DNA of 64,000 bases, taken from Ruegeria denitrificans (GTDB taxonomy: Bacteria; Pseudomonadota; Alphaproteobacteria; Rhodobacterales; Rhodobacteraceae). The stretch lies in NCBI RefSeq assembly GCF_001458295.1, contig NZ_CYUD01000010.1, forward strand, positions 62,001 to 126,000, in the 5' to 3' direction. The notes under the pieces are model-generated. The model saw only the letters and a list, made by a program, of their open reading frames with translations, was not told the DNA's origin and ran no database searches. Below are positions 1-8,713 of this stretch, one piece after another; position 1 is the first letter of the stretch; each line of letters opens with the position of its first letter. The translations under genes were made by a program, and so were the position numbers.

Positions 1-2037
1 TTCCCGACCGATGCCATTCAGTTTCACGGCCAGCCGCTGTTTGCCGTCGTTGCCGAAACCCGCGACATTGCACGCCGCGCCGCAGAACTGGCAAAAATCA
101 ACTACGAAACCTTACCCCACGCGCTTGACCCGATTGCCGCGCAAGAAGCCGGGTATCCGCATGTCACAGCGCCGCTCAAGCTGGAGCGCGGTGACGTTGC
201 GCCGGCTCAGGCGGCGGCACCGAACCGGATCAAAGGCCGTATGAATGTCGGCGGTCAGGATCACATGTACCTCGAAGGTCACATCGCCTTTGCCATTCCG
301 GGCGAAGACGATGATGTGATCGTTCATTGCTCGACCCAGCACCCGTCCGAGGCGCAGCATATGGTAGCCCATGTTCTCGGCGTGCCATCAAACGCTGTTG
401 TGGTCAATGTGCGCCGCATGGGTGGTGGATTTGGCGGCAAGGAAAGCCAGATGAACCTGTTCTGCGCGGTCGCAGCCATGGCTGCCAAAAAGTGGAATCG
501 CGCCGTGAAAATCCGCCCCGACCGGGATCAGGACATGACGGCCACCGGCAAACGCCATGACTTTGTAATCGACTATGATGTTGCCTTTGACGACGATGGC
601 CGCATTCAGGCTGTCGAAGGCAGCTTTGCCGCGCGCTGCGGTTTCTCGGCGGACCTGTCGGGGCCCGTGACCGACCGGGCGCTTTTCCACGCGGACAACG
701 CCTATTTTTATCCGAATGTGCGCCTGAACAGCCATCCTATGAAAACCAACACGGTATCCAACACCGCGTTCCGTGGGTTCGGCGGCCCGCAAGGCGTGAT
801 CGCCGCAGAGCGGATGATCGAAGAGATCGCCTATGCCACCGGGCAAGACCCGCTGGATGTGCGCAAAGCCAATTTCTACGGCACCGACGACCGTAACATA
901 ACCCCGTATCACCAAGAGGTCGAAGACAGCATCCTCGACCGGCTGATCGGAGAGCTGGAAGAGACATCCGAATACCGCAAGCGTCGTCAGGACATCATCG
1001 AGTTCAACAAGACATCTCCGATCCTGAAAAAGGGCATCGCGTTGACGCCGGTCAAATTCGGTATTTCATTTACCGCGACCTGGTACAATCAAGCTGGTGC
1101 ACTGGTGCACGTCTATAACGATGGTTCGATCCACCTGAACCACGGCGGCACCGAAATGGGGCAAGGCCTGAACACCAAGGTCGCGCAAGTTGTGGCCGAG
1201 GCGTTTCAAGTCGATTTCAGCCGGATCAAGATCACCAAAACAACGACCGAGAAGGTTCCCAACACTTCGGCCACCGCGGCCTCCAGCGGGACCGATCTGA
1301 ACGGCATGGCCGCGTTGAACGCGGTTGAACAGATCAAAGCACGCCTGGTGAAATTCGCCGCTGAGAACTGGGATGTTACACCCGAGGACGTGGCCTTCCA
1401 CGCCAATCAGGTGCACATCGGCAACGAGGTTCTGCCTTTCGACACGTTCATCAAACAGGCCTATCTGGCGCGTGTGCAGCTGTCGGCGGCCGGGTTCTAC
1501 AAAACCCCGAAAATCCACTGGGATCGAGCTAAGGGGCAAGGTCGTCCGTTCTACTACTACTCCTATGGCGCGTCTTGTTCGGAAGTGACGATTGACACCC
1601 TGACAGGTGAATACCGGGTCGAGCGTACTGATCTTTTGCACGACGTCGGACGCTCGCTGAACCCTGTGCTCGACAAGGGTCAGGTCGAAGGTGCGTTCAT
1701 ACAAGGCATGGGATGGCTGACAACCGAAGAGCTTTGGTGGGACGATGCAGGCCGTCTGCGCACCCACGCGCCGTCAACCTACAAGATCCCGCTCGCGTCA
1801 GACCGCCCGCGTATCTTCAACGTAAACCTCGCCGATTGGTCTGAAAACCGCGAGTTGACCATCAAACGGTCCAAAGCTGTTGGTGAGCCGCCGTTCATGC
1901 TGGGTATCTCGGTGCTCGAGGCGCTGTCGATGGCCGTGGCCTCGGTTGCTGATTACCGGGAATGCCCGCGCCTTGACGCTCCAGCCACGCCCGAACGTGT
2001 CCTGATGGCCGTTTCGCGGCTGCAAAAGGGGCCCTAA
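1..2037 (+). CDS. xdhB: Xanthine dehydrogenase, molybdopterin-binding subunit (5' end outside window)
   Basis: The reading frame is open from base 1, so the N-terminus is missing; 678 codons are present. Product is the large Mo-cofactor subunit of xanthine dehydrogenase, which hydroxylates xanthine (and hypoxanthine) to urate in the cytoplasm. Seen: the GGGFGGKE cofactor loop, AFRGFGGPQG with the arginine typical of xanthine enzymes, the EMGQGLNTK region, and near the C-terminus VGEPPFMLG carrying the catalytic glutamate. The xdhC start is 3 bases downstream and guaD follows, which supports a purine role rather than another hydroxylase. The FAD/Fe-S subunit presumably lies upstream of the window. 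Confidence 0.95.
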   Translation, partial: FPTDAIQFHGQPLFAVVAETRDIARRAAELAKINYETLPHALDPIAAQEAGYPHVTAPLKLERGDVAPAQAAAPNRIKGRMNVGGQDHMYLEGHIAFAIPGEDDDVIVHCSTQHPSEAQHMVAHVLGVPSNAVVVNVRRMGGGFGGKESQMNLFCAVAAMAAKKWNRAVKIRPDRDQDMTATGKRHDFVIDYDVAFDDDGRIQAVEGSFAARCGFSADLSGPVTDRALFHADNAYFYPNVRLNSHPMKTNTVSNTAFRGFGGPQGVIAAERMIEEIAYATGQDPLDVRKANFYGTDDRNITPYHQEVEDSILDRLIGELEETSEYRKRRQDIIEFNKTSPILKKGIALTPVKFGISFTATWYNQAGALVHVYNDGSIHLNHGGTEMGQGLNTKVAQVVAEAFQVDFSRIKITKTTTEKVPNTSATAASSGTDLNGMAALNAVEQIKARLVKFAAENWDVTPEDVAFHANQVHIGNEVLPFDTFIKQAYLARVQLSAAGFYKTPKIHWDRAKGQGRPFYYYSYGASCSEVTIDTLTGEYRVERTDLLHDVGRSLNPVLDKGQVEGAFIQGMGWLTTEELWWDDAGRLRTHAPSTYKIPLASDRPRIFNVNLADWSENRELTIKRSKAVGEPPFMLGISVLEALSMAVASVADYRECPRLDAPATPERVLMAVSRLQKGP

Positions 2038-2040
2038 GTC

Positions 2041-2919
2041 ATGACTGTCCCCGGTTCCCTGAACGAATTCCTGTCCGCGCAGCACAGCGTGATCCGCGTT
2101 GCGCTGACCCGCGTGCGCGGGTCGTCGCCGCGCAACGAAGGGACCGAGATGTTCGTAGCACCCGGGGCGCTGTGGGGAACCATCGGTGGTGGACAGCTAG
2201 AGTTCATGGCCATCAACGCCGCCCGCGACATGCTGCGCGATGGCGTGTTGCATAAAGATCTGGATGTGCCGCTTGGCCCGGAGATCGGCCAGTGCTGCGG
2301 TGGGCGGGTCGAGATGAAACTGACCCGCATGCGCGCGTCGGACAAATGGGCCGCCACAGAACGCGCAACCCAGCGCGACGAGGCTTTGCCCCATGTCTAT
2401 GTCATGGGAGCGGGCCACGTGGGGCGCGCTTTGACCAATCAACTTCAGCATCTGCCGGTGCGCTGCATCCTCGTCGACACCAGACCCGAAGAGGTCGAAC
2501 TTTGCACAGCCAATGTCGAAACCCGCGTCAGCGCGATCCCCGAAACGGATATCTGGGGTGCGCCTGCGGGCAGTGCCTTTATCATTCTGACCCATGATCA
2601 TGGGCTTGATTTCCTGCTGACATCCGCCGCGCTGGAACGTCAGGACGCCGCTTATGTGGGGATGATCGGGTCCGCCACCAAGCGGGTGAAACTCCGGAAC
2701 TGGGCGCACAAACATTGTGACGGACAGTCTATCGAACACTTGAAATGTCCCATTGGGGCAAGCGGCAGCCGCGACAAGCGGCCCAGCGTCATCGCTGCCT
2801 TCGTGGTGGCCGAGGTGATGGCTGAATTGACCTCTGAAACTGCCGCGACCGCCCCGAACGGGGCAAACCAGGCGCCCCTGCTGGGCCACCATCACGACCG
2901 GAAAGGGAGATCGGCCTGA
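2041..2919 (+). CDS. xdhC: Xanthine dehydrogenase accessory protein XdhC
   Basis: A 292-residue XdhC/CoxI-family chaperone. Known family role: it binds molybdenum cofactor, assists its sulfuration and inserts it into XdhB. Seen: N-terminal VRGSSPRNEGTEM and GGGQLEF segments, then a Rossmann-like C-terminal half with YVMGAGHVGRAL and MIGSATKR. It starts 3 bases after the xdhB stop, so it is almost certainly translationally coupled. The last 30 or so residues are Ala/Gly/His rich and look poorly conserved. Length is normal for the family. Confidence 0.95.
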   Translation: MTVPGSLNEFLSAQHSVIRVALTRVRGSSPRNEGTEMFVAPGALWGTIGGGQLEFMAINAARDMLRDGVLHKDLDVPLGPEIGQCCGGRVEMKLTRMRASDKWAATERATQRDEALPHVYVMGAGHVGRALTNQLQHLPVRCILVDTRPEEVELCTANVETRVSAIPETDIWGAPAGSAFIILTHDHGLDFLLTSAALERQDAAYVGMIGSATKRVKLRNWAHKHCDGQSIEHLKCPIGASGSRDKRPSVIAAFVVAEVMAELTSETAATAPNGANQAPLLGHHHDRKGRSA

Positions 2920-2962
2920 CATCTGTCGGGCCATTCCGGTCACATCAGAGGAGGAGACCGTC

Positions 2963-4564
2963 ATGGACGGGAGGACCTACGAATACAAGCTGTTTACCCG
3001 CAGCGACTTCAGCGCTTTTTGGGCGCTGTTTACTGACAACCTGGTGAATTTGCTGATCCTTTCCGGGGTCTGCCAATTCGTGTTTCAAATGCCCGCCGAA
3101 ATAGTCTTTGGCCGCATCGTCCCCGGTGCCGCCGTTGCGATCCTGGCTGGTGTCGCGGTTTACACATTGCTCGCCAGATGGGCAGCCAACAAACAGGGCA
3201 AGGACGTTACCGCTCTGCCCTACGGCATCTCGACGCCGGTTATGTTTGTCTATCTGTTCGGTGTGATCGGACCGATCTATTGGGCGACCAATGATCCAAT
3301 GCTGGCGTGGCAAGTTGGCATCGGCGCGGGCTTTATGGGCGGCATCGTTGCAGCATTGGGCGCGCTTGTCGGCCCTTACCTCAAGCGGATCACACCCCGT
3401 GCTGGTATGCTGGGCACGCTCTGCGGCATTGCGCTAGTCTTTATCGGTTCCGTGCCTCTGGCCGAAGTGTTCGAAAACCCCATCATCGGCTTTACTTCGC
3501 TGCTGTTTATCCTCTGGGGTCTGATCGGGCGTTTCCGCCTGCCGGGCAACGTTCCGGCCGGTCTGGTTGCGATCGCTGCCGGTACGGTGATTGCGATCAT
3601 CCTTGGCGAATCCAAAATTGACGTAAGCGGCATCGGCTTCTACCCACCCATCCCCTATATCGGTGACCTCATCGCCGGTGTGCAGTACCTGTTCGCCAAC
3701 CCCGAGCTGTTTCTGGTGCTGATCCCGGTGCAAATCTACAACTTCATCGAGACCATGAACAACGTGGAATCGGCCGAAGCCGCAGGCGACCACTATCCGG
3801 TCGGACTGTGCCAGGTGACCGATGGCGCAGGCACGATGCTGGGCGCGCTGTTTGGCTCGCCTTTCCCGACAACCGTTTACATCGGTCATCCGGCTTACAA
3901 GCGGCTTGATGCGCACGCGGGCTATATCGTCGGTGTAGCTGTTGTGATCGCAGTTGCCGCCTTCCTGGGCTTCTTGTCGTTCCTCGCGGGTCTGATCCCG
4001 ATCGCCGCAGCAGCTCCTGTACTGGTCTTTGTCTCGGTCAGCCTGATCACCAACACAGCCTGGGCTGTGAAGCCGATGCACATGGCTGCGGTCTCCTTCG
4101 CGATCCTGCCCCACATTTCGGCCTTCTTGATGGTCAAATGGGGATCGCTGATGAACGCGCTGCGCAGTACTGGAGTCGAAGGTCTGCCCTCGCTGGGTGA
4201 CGAAGGACTGACTGCCGCTCTGCTGATGGAAGGTGCCCATTACGAAGGTCACCTTGCCCTGAGCCAGGGTGCGATCATCACCGGTCTGGTCTGGGGTGCC
4301 ATCGTGGCTGACGTGATTGACGGTCGCTTCCGGACTGCTGGGTTGTTTGCCGTCGCAGGCGGGCTGATGTCGTCCATCGGTATCATTCACTCGTATACGC
4401 TGCAAATGCCTCAGTTCGACGGGATCACCATTGGTTACCTGATCATCGGCGCGTTCCTTTACGTCTACCCGATGTTCGCGCCCAAAGAGGATCTTGAGCA
4501 TCGTGTGATCGTACCGGATGAGCCTGATCTGATCGACGACGACTCGCCTGCACAACAGGCCTGA
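2963..4564 (+). CDS. NCS2-family nucleobase permease
   Basis: A 533-residue, very hydrophobic inner-membrane protein with about 12-14 predicted membrane segments, of the NCS2 (xanthine/uracil permease) type. A strong GAGGAGGAG ribosome binding site precedes the ATG. Seen: an ALPYGIST segment near residue 85, a conserved NFIETMNNVESAEAAGD segment around residues 258-274 where this family binds substrate, and a charged C-terminal tail. The position between xdhC and guaD makes xanthine, guanine or hypoxanthine the likely cargo. Exact specificity cannot be read from the sequence. Confidence 0.85.
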   Translation: MDGRTYEYKLFTRSDFSAFWALFTDNLVNLLILSGVCQFVFQMPAEIVFGRIVPGAAVAILAGVAVYTLLARWAANKQGKDVTALPYGISTPVMFVYLFGVIGPIYWATNDPMLAWQVGIGAGFMGGIVAALGALVGPYLKRITPRAGMLGTLCGIALVFIGSVPLAEVFENPIIGFTSLLFILWGLIGRFRLPGNVPAGLVAIAAGTVIAIILGESKIDVSGIGFYPPIPYIGDLIAGVQYLFANPELFLVLIPVQIYNFIETMNNVESAEAAGDHYPVGLCQVTDGAGTMLGALFGSPFPTTVYIGHPAYKRLDAHAGYIVGVAVVIAVAAFLGFLSFLAGLIPIAAAAPVLVFVSVSLITNTAWAVKPMHMAAVSFAILPHISAFLMVKWGSLMNALRSTGVEGLPSLGDEGLTAALLMEGAHYEGHLALSQGAIITGLVWGAIVADVIDGRFRTAGLFAVAGGLMSSIGIIHSYTLQMPQFDGITIGYLIIGAFLYVYPMFAPKEDLEHRVIVPDEPDLIDDDSPAQQA

Positions 4565-4572
4565 TCCTTAGC

Positions 4573-4594
4573 GGGGCAGTCGCAGGGCTGCCCC
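4573..4594 (+). terminator. Hairpin after the permease gene
   Basis: Seven-base arms GGGGCAG / CTGCCCC enclose an 8-base loop, starting 8 bases after the permease stop. There is no T-run, so it may be an attenuating or transcript-protecting hairpin between the permease and guaD rather than a full terminator. Confidence 0.45.
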
Positions 4595-4628
4595 CTACCG
4601 TTTCCCTATCCTACAAACGAGACCTTTC

Positions 4629-5966
4629 ATGACACAGAGATTGCTTCGCGGTCGTCTGCTGACCTTTCATCGCGAACCCCTAAGCGGCGAAGATTCCGGC
4701 GCCTATACGTATCTCGAAGATGGTGCCCTGCTGATTCAAGACGGGATCATCCAGGACACCGGCCCCTTCACCGAGATCAGCGCGAAAGCCGGAGATGTGC
4801 CGATCACAGACCACCGCCCGCACCTGATGATGGCCGGTTTCATCGACACCCATATTCACTTTCCCCAAGTTCAGGTGATCGCCTCGTGGGGCGCGCAGCT
4901 TTTGGACTGGCTCAACAACTACACCTTCCCGGAAGAAACCCGGTTTGCCTCGGATGCACACAGCGCAACCATGGCGCGGGCGTTCTTCGATCAGCTCGTC
5001 ACTCACGGCACCACGACCGCCGTGGCTTATTGTTCGGTCCACAAGACATCGGCGGATGCGTTCTTTACTGAGGCGACCAGACGAAACATGCGCATGCTTG
5101 GCGGCAAGGTCCTGATGGATCGCAACGCGCCCGAGGGTCTGCAAGACACGCCGCAAACTGGGTACGATGACACCAAGGCCCTGATTGCAGATTGGCATGG
5201 CAAGGGCCGTAACGGCTATGTCATCACCCCTCGGTTCGCGATCACTTCAACGCCGGAACAGATGGCGATGGCGCAGGCCTTGGCGCAGGAGCATCCGGAT
5301 TGCCACATCCAGACGCATCTGTCGGAAAACAAGGATGAGATCGCCTTCACCAAGCAGCTTTACCCGCAGGCACGCGACTATCTGGACGTCTATCAGTCTC
5401 ATGGTCTGCTGGGGCAAAAGACCCTGCTGGGGCACTCCATCCATCTGGAGCCGCGCGAGATCGACGCTCTTGCAGAAACCGGTGCGCATCCGGTGTTCTG
5501 TCCGACCTCGAACCTGTTCCTGGGCAGTGGCCTGTTTGATCATGGGGGCCTGAGCGCGCGCGGCATCTCAAACGGGATCGCGACGGATGTTGGTGCAGGC
5601 ACCAGCTATTCGATGCTGCAAACCCTGAACGAGGGCTACAAGATCCTGCAATTGCAAGGGCTGGCCCTGCACCCTTTGCAGGCCTTCCACTGGGCAACGC
5701 GCGGTAATGCCTGCGTTCTGGGTCTGGAAGACAAAATCGGCAATCTCGACCCCGGAACAGAGGCAGATGTCGTTGTTCTGAACGCCCGTAGCACCTCCGC
5801 CATGGCGCTGCGCATGGATCGTGTTGGTAGTCTTGCAGAAGAATTGTTCGTTCTGCAGATGATGGGCGACGATCGCGCGATTGAAGAAGTCTATGTGTCG
5901 GGCGCGCCCAGCAAGTCTGTGTCCGGTCAGAACTCCGAAACCAATTTTGAGTTCGACCCCGTATAA
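4629..5966 (+). CDS. guaD: Guanine deaminase
   Basis: A 445-residue amidohydrolase that deaminates guanine to xanthine, the substrate of the XDH encoded upstream. Metal-site motifs are intact: GFIDTHIHFPQ near residue 80, QTHLSENKDE, GHSIHLE, and IATDVGAGTS with the catalytic aspartate. CPTSNLFLGSG is typical of bacterial GuaD. Length matches the family. It follows the permease by 64 bases in the same direction, completing a purine uptake/deamination/oxidation block. Confidence 0.95.
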   Translation: MTQRLLRGRLLTFHREPLSGEDSGAYTYLEDGALLIQDGIIQDTGPFTEISAKAGDVPITDHRPHLMMAGFIDTHIHFPQVQVIASWGAQLLDWLNNYTFPEETRFASDAHSATMARAFFDQLVTHGTTTAVAYCSVHKTSADAFFTEATRRNMRMLGGKVLMDRNAPEGLQDTPQTGYDDTKALIADWHGKGRNGYVITPRFAITSTPEQMAMAQALAQEHPDCHIQTHLSENKDEIAFTKQLYPQARDYLDVYQSHGLLGQKTLLGHSIHLEPREIDALAETGAHPVFCPTSNLFLGSGLFDHGGLSARGISNGIATDVGAGTSYSMLQTLNEGYKILQLQGLALHPLQAFHWATRGNACVLGLEDKIGNLDPGTEADVVVLNARSTSAMALRMDRVGSLAEELFVLQMMGDDRAIEEVYVSGAPSKSVSGQNSETNFEFDPV

Positions 5967-5982
5967 CTGAACATATGACCTG

Positions 5983-6018
5983 TGTTTGGCCGTGACGTGA
6001 CCGCTTAACGGCCAAACA
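5983..6018 (+). terminator. Inverted repeat after guaD
   Basis: Perfect 11-base arms TGTTTGGCCGT (5983-5993) and ACGGCCAAACA (6008-6018) enclose 14 bases, starting 17 bases after the guaD stop. It separates the purine block from the TetR/Rieske operon. No T-run follows, so termination is likely but unproven. Confidence 0.5.
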
Positions 6019-6133
6019 TTCCCACGAACTGTAGGTGCAGCCTGACCGGGCCGGGTGCAACTGACAACCATTTCCGCTTTTTATCACCACCAACCAAGAT
6101 CGGATTTTCATCGCTCTCAGTTCGAAAAATAAA

Positions 6134-6183
6134 TTGTCATGGTTGACAAAGTATATTTCTCGATTATTTGTCATTCGTGACAA
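6134..6183 (+). promoter_or_regulatory. Tandem 16-bp palindromic operators upstream of TetR/Rieske operon
   Basis: Two perfect palindromes share the form TTGTCA-N4-TGACAA: TTGTCATGGTTGACAA at 6134-6149 and TTGTCATTCGTGACAA at 6168-6183, with centres 34 bp apart. They lie immediately before the TetR start codon. The arrangement is that of an autorepressed TetR-family promoter. The second site ends 14 bases before the chosen ATG and covers an alternative TTG start, which argues for the ATG. Confidence 0.85.
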
Positions 6184-6197
6184 TAAACGAGATCGAA

Positions 6198-6788
6198 ATG
6201 CCCAGACCTTCGCTAAAAGACCAAAGATCGCACGAAATACTCGACGCCTATCTGACCTGCGTAGCGCGGTTCGGGCTTGAGGGCGCGACCCAGGCGCGGA
6301 TTGCCGATGAAGCAGGCGTCAAGCGCCCGCTTTTGCGTCACTACCTTGGAAACAAGGATGAAATGATTACGGCACTGGCCGATTATGTAATTTCCGGTTT
6401 TGCAACATCGCTGGATGGATTGCGCCATGTTTTGCCGGAAACAGCGACACCCTCGGATCTTGTGGATACGCTATTCTCGGAAGACGTCGGAACTGATCCA
6501 CGGTTGATGCTAACCTATCAGGCACTGGTGACAACAGTCCCGGATCGCCCGGACCTGCGGCAGGGCCTGACGGATAGCCTCACTGAATTCTTCGACGTGG
6601 TCGAGGCAATCCTGCGCCGTGCTGCCCCGATGGCCCCGGATGCAAGCATTCGCGCCGTAACGCAGGGCATCTCGGCAATTTTTGTCAGTATGGACGCCTT
6701 GTCCCCATTGGAGCCGCCCGAAGCATGGCGTGCGGAATTGAAACTCGCCGCCTCTCTGCTGGCTTCAACACTGGAGGGCAAATCATGA
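6198..6788 (+). CDS. TetR/AcrR-family regulator of the Rieske operon
   Basis: A 196-residue regulator. The N-terminal helix-turn-helix runs roughly from residue 10 to 55 (ARFGLEGATQARIADEAGV, then RHYLGNKDEM), followed by an all-helical ligand domain. An in-frame TTG at 6168 would lie inside an operator palindrome, so the ATG at 6198 was chosen. Its stop overlaps the next start (ATGA), which makes it the first gene of a five-gene operon. It likely represses its own transcript until a ligand related to the oxygenase substrate binds. Confidence 0.85.
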   Translation: MPRPSLKDQRSHEILDAYLTCVARFGLEGATQARIADEAGVKRPLLRHYLGNKDEMITALADYVISGFATSLDGLRHVLPETATPSDLVDTLFSEDVGTDPRLMLTYQALVTTVPDRPDLRQGLTDSLTEFFDVVEAILRRAAPMAPDASIRAVTQGISAIFVSMDALSPLEPPEAWRAELKLAASLLASTLEGKS

Positions 6789-7048
6789 GCCCGACGCGCA
6801 CAGCCAACTACATTGCCTTGCCCATCCTGTTGGTAGCGACAGTGCTTGGCCTCTACTGGGTCTGGGGGCTGCTCTTTGTCTGGTGGATCGTCCCGACAAT
6901 CCTGAACGGACAGGCCTTTCTAGTGTTCGAAATCAACCGCGACGATGACCCTTTATTGTACTGGGCCATCGTTGGCCTCTGGGCTGTGCTGGGCTTGATG
7001 ATGATCGCCGCCAGCCTGTTTCCTCAATACGCCCATCTTCTAGCTTAA
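6785..7048 (+). CDS. Small two-to-three-segment membrane protein
   Basis: An 87-residue hydrophobic protein with membrane segments near residues 8-35 and 60-80 and a polar loop FEINRDDDPLLY between them. It is translationally coupled to the TetR gene by a 4-base overlap and lies 9 bases before the Rieske oxygenase. I do not recognise the family. Its placement suggests a role in membrane anchoring or transport for the oxygenase system, but nothing in the sequence shows a function. Confidence 0.75.
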   Translation: MSPTRTANYIALPILLVATVLGLYWVWGLLFVWWIVPTILNGQAFLVFEINRDDDPLLYWAIVGLWAVLGLMMIAASLFPQYAHLLA

Positions 7049-7057
7049 GGTGCCAAG

Positions 7058-8209
7058 ATGACCAAAATGTATCACCATCTGCCGGTCGAGGCTTATACCT
7101 CGCAAGAATGGTTTGACCGAGAACAACGCCAGATTTTCTCACGCAGCTGGCGGTGTGCCGGGCTGGTTGAAGATATCGAAGGGCCGGGGCATTATCTGTC
7201 GGTTCAGGCTGGGCTGAACAATTTGTTCATCGTCATGGGCCGGGATCACCGGCTGCGTGCCTTTCATAACATATGCCGTCATCGGGGCACTCAATTGATC
7301 CGCGCGGTCGGCAAAGCGCAAAAGGCGCTGACCTGCCCCTATCACGACTGGACCTATGATCTGGAGGGTAATCTGATCTCAGTCCCGGATGAGGCCTCAG
7401 AATTCCCCAATGGCGTCGACAAATCCTGTCACGGCCTCAAACCGGCCAGCGTGGATGTCTGGCGTGGGATGCTGTTCGTGCATCCGGACCCTGATGCCCC
7501 CACCCTTGCGGAATGGCTCGGAGAGGTCGATCCCCTGCTGGGCCCGCACAAGCCCGAAGAACTGGTCGAATATACGGAAGGGCGCAACAGCTATGAAATC
7601 AAGGCCAATTGGAAGATCGTTGTCGAGAATTACATCGACGTCTACCACCTGAGCCATCTGCATTCGAATACGCTGCACATGTATGATCATGCCAAGGCGG
7701 AATACGGCTGGAAGGGGCCGCACTATCATTTCTGGGAACCCCCGTCCGAAGGCTATGCGAGGGATCTTGAATCCAACCTGCCGATGCCCCGCACGATCCC
7801 CGAACCTCATACAGGCGCTTGGGTTCCGATGCTGTTTCCCGGCATTGGCATCGGCGCCAGCGAAGAAAGCTGGAACCTGTTCATCATCACGCCGCTGGCC
7901 CCCGATCTGACCCGGATCGAGAACCGCACAAAACTCGCCAACGCATCAGATTGGGCCTTTCAGAAACAGCAGTGGAAAAGCTGGAGCTTCTGGAAGGACT
8001 TCGGCGGCCCAAAATATCAAGGCGACGATACTGCGGGCGCAGACGACCCGATGGCCTCGGGCGACTTCACGACCGAGGATACCTATGCCTGCGAACAGCA
8101 ACAGAAGTCGCTGAAAAGCCCGTATCTGGAAATCGGCCCCGCCGGGGTTGGCGAAAGCCCTATCACCCAGCACCAGAAGGCGGTGCTGAATTTCATGCAA
8201 GACAGCTGA
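7058..8209 (+). CDS. Rieske non-haem iron oxygenase, alpha subunit
   Basis: A 383-residue ring-hydroxylating-type oxygenase. The Rieske 2Fe-2S ligands are C73, H75, C93 and H96 (CRH...CPYH). The catalytic mononuclear iron site is visible as ENYIDVYHLSHLH (D194, H197, H202). Electrons should come from the reductase three genes downstream. Members of this family hydroxylate aromatics or demethylate quaternary amines such as betaines and carnitine. The substrate here cannot be assigned. No separate ferredoxin or beta subunit is seen, in keeping with a two-component alpha-only system. Confidence 0.9.
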   Translation: MTKMYHHLPVEAYTSQEWFDREQRQIFSRSWRCAGLVEDIEGPGHYLSVQAGLNNLFIVMGRDHRLRAFHNICRHRGTQLIRAVGKAQKALTCPYHDWTYDLEGNLISVPDEASEFPNGVDKSCHGLKPASVDVWRGMLFVHPDPDAPTLAEWLGEVDPLLGPHKPEELVEYTEGRNSYEIKANWKIVVENYIDVYHLSHLHSNTLHMYDHAKAEYGWKGPHYHFWEPPSEGYARDLESNLPMPRTIPEPHTGAWVPMLFPGIGIGASEESWNLFIITPLAPDLTRIENRTKLANASDWAFQKQQWKSWSFWKDFGGPKYQGDDTAGADDPMASGDFTTEDTYACEQQQKSLKSPYLEIGPAGVGESPITQHQKAVLNFMQDS

Positions 8210-8227
8210 ATGCCCCGGAGAATGATC

Positions 8228-8701
8228 ATGAAACCAGTTCAAGCCACCCTGATCGGCGTCGCGCTTGCTTCGACTCTGGTGCTGACGGCGCAAGCCGACG
8301 CGCCGGAAGACATTGCCGCACGCATCCTTCAAGCGCAGGATGAACAAAGCCTGCTTGCAACCTGGAGCGACTGGCACCCCGAGGCCACGCACCAGATCAT
8401 CCTCAAATACGGGATGGGGCAGCCTGATGATGTGTTCTCATACCGTGTTGCCGATGACACCGACGCAGAAGACCCCGAGATCGCCAAAGCGCTGGAAGGT
8501 TACGTGGAAACCGCCCGGTCCGCGCCCGTGATTTCATCGCATACTGAGGATGGTGTGTCGCATGTCTCCGCCGTGACGGTTGTCGACTATGATTGGCAAG
8601 GATACAGCGGCAAAATGCGCCAGACAGACGCGTTCGTTTTTGCACCTTATCTTGGCGGCACTGTGATCCGGTCTTTGACCACGACTTATGATTACCGATG
8701 A
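8228..8701 (+). CDS. Predicted secreted protein of the Rieske operon
   Basis: A 157-residue protein starting MKPVQATLIGVALASTLVLTAQA, a classical signal peptide with likely cleavage after the AQA-D region. GGAG lies 7 bases before the ATG at 8228; two earlier in-frame ATGs (8210, 8222) are less well placed. The mature part is acidic with no cysteines and no domain I can name; its size could fit a small SnoaL/NTF2-like fold. It sits between a cytoplasmic oxygenase and its reductase, which is unusual for such an operon. Confidence 0.75.
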   Translation: MKPVQATLIGVALASTLVLTAQADAPEDIAARILQAQDEQSLLATWSDWHPEATHQIILKYGMGQPDDVFSYRVADDTDAEDPEIAKALEGYVETARSAPVISSHTEDGVSHVSAVTVVDYDWQGYSGKMRQTDAFVFAPYLGGTVIRSLTTTYDYR

Positions 8702-8713
8702 CGGGACCTTTTT

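Noticed and set aside
3434..4555. 373-residue open frame antisense to the NCS2 permease
   Set aside because: Low-complexity, no motif and no ribosome binding site; shadow of the permease frame.
6168..6200. TTG start for the TetR regulator
   Set aside because: It would lie inside a perfect operator palindrome; the ATG at 6198 begins at the usual distance before the HTH.
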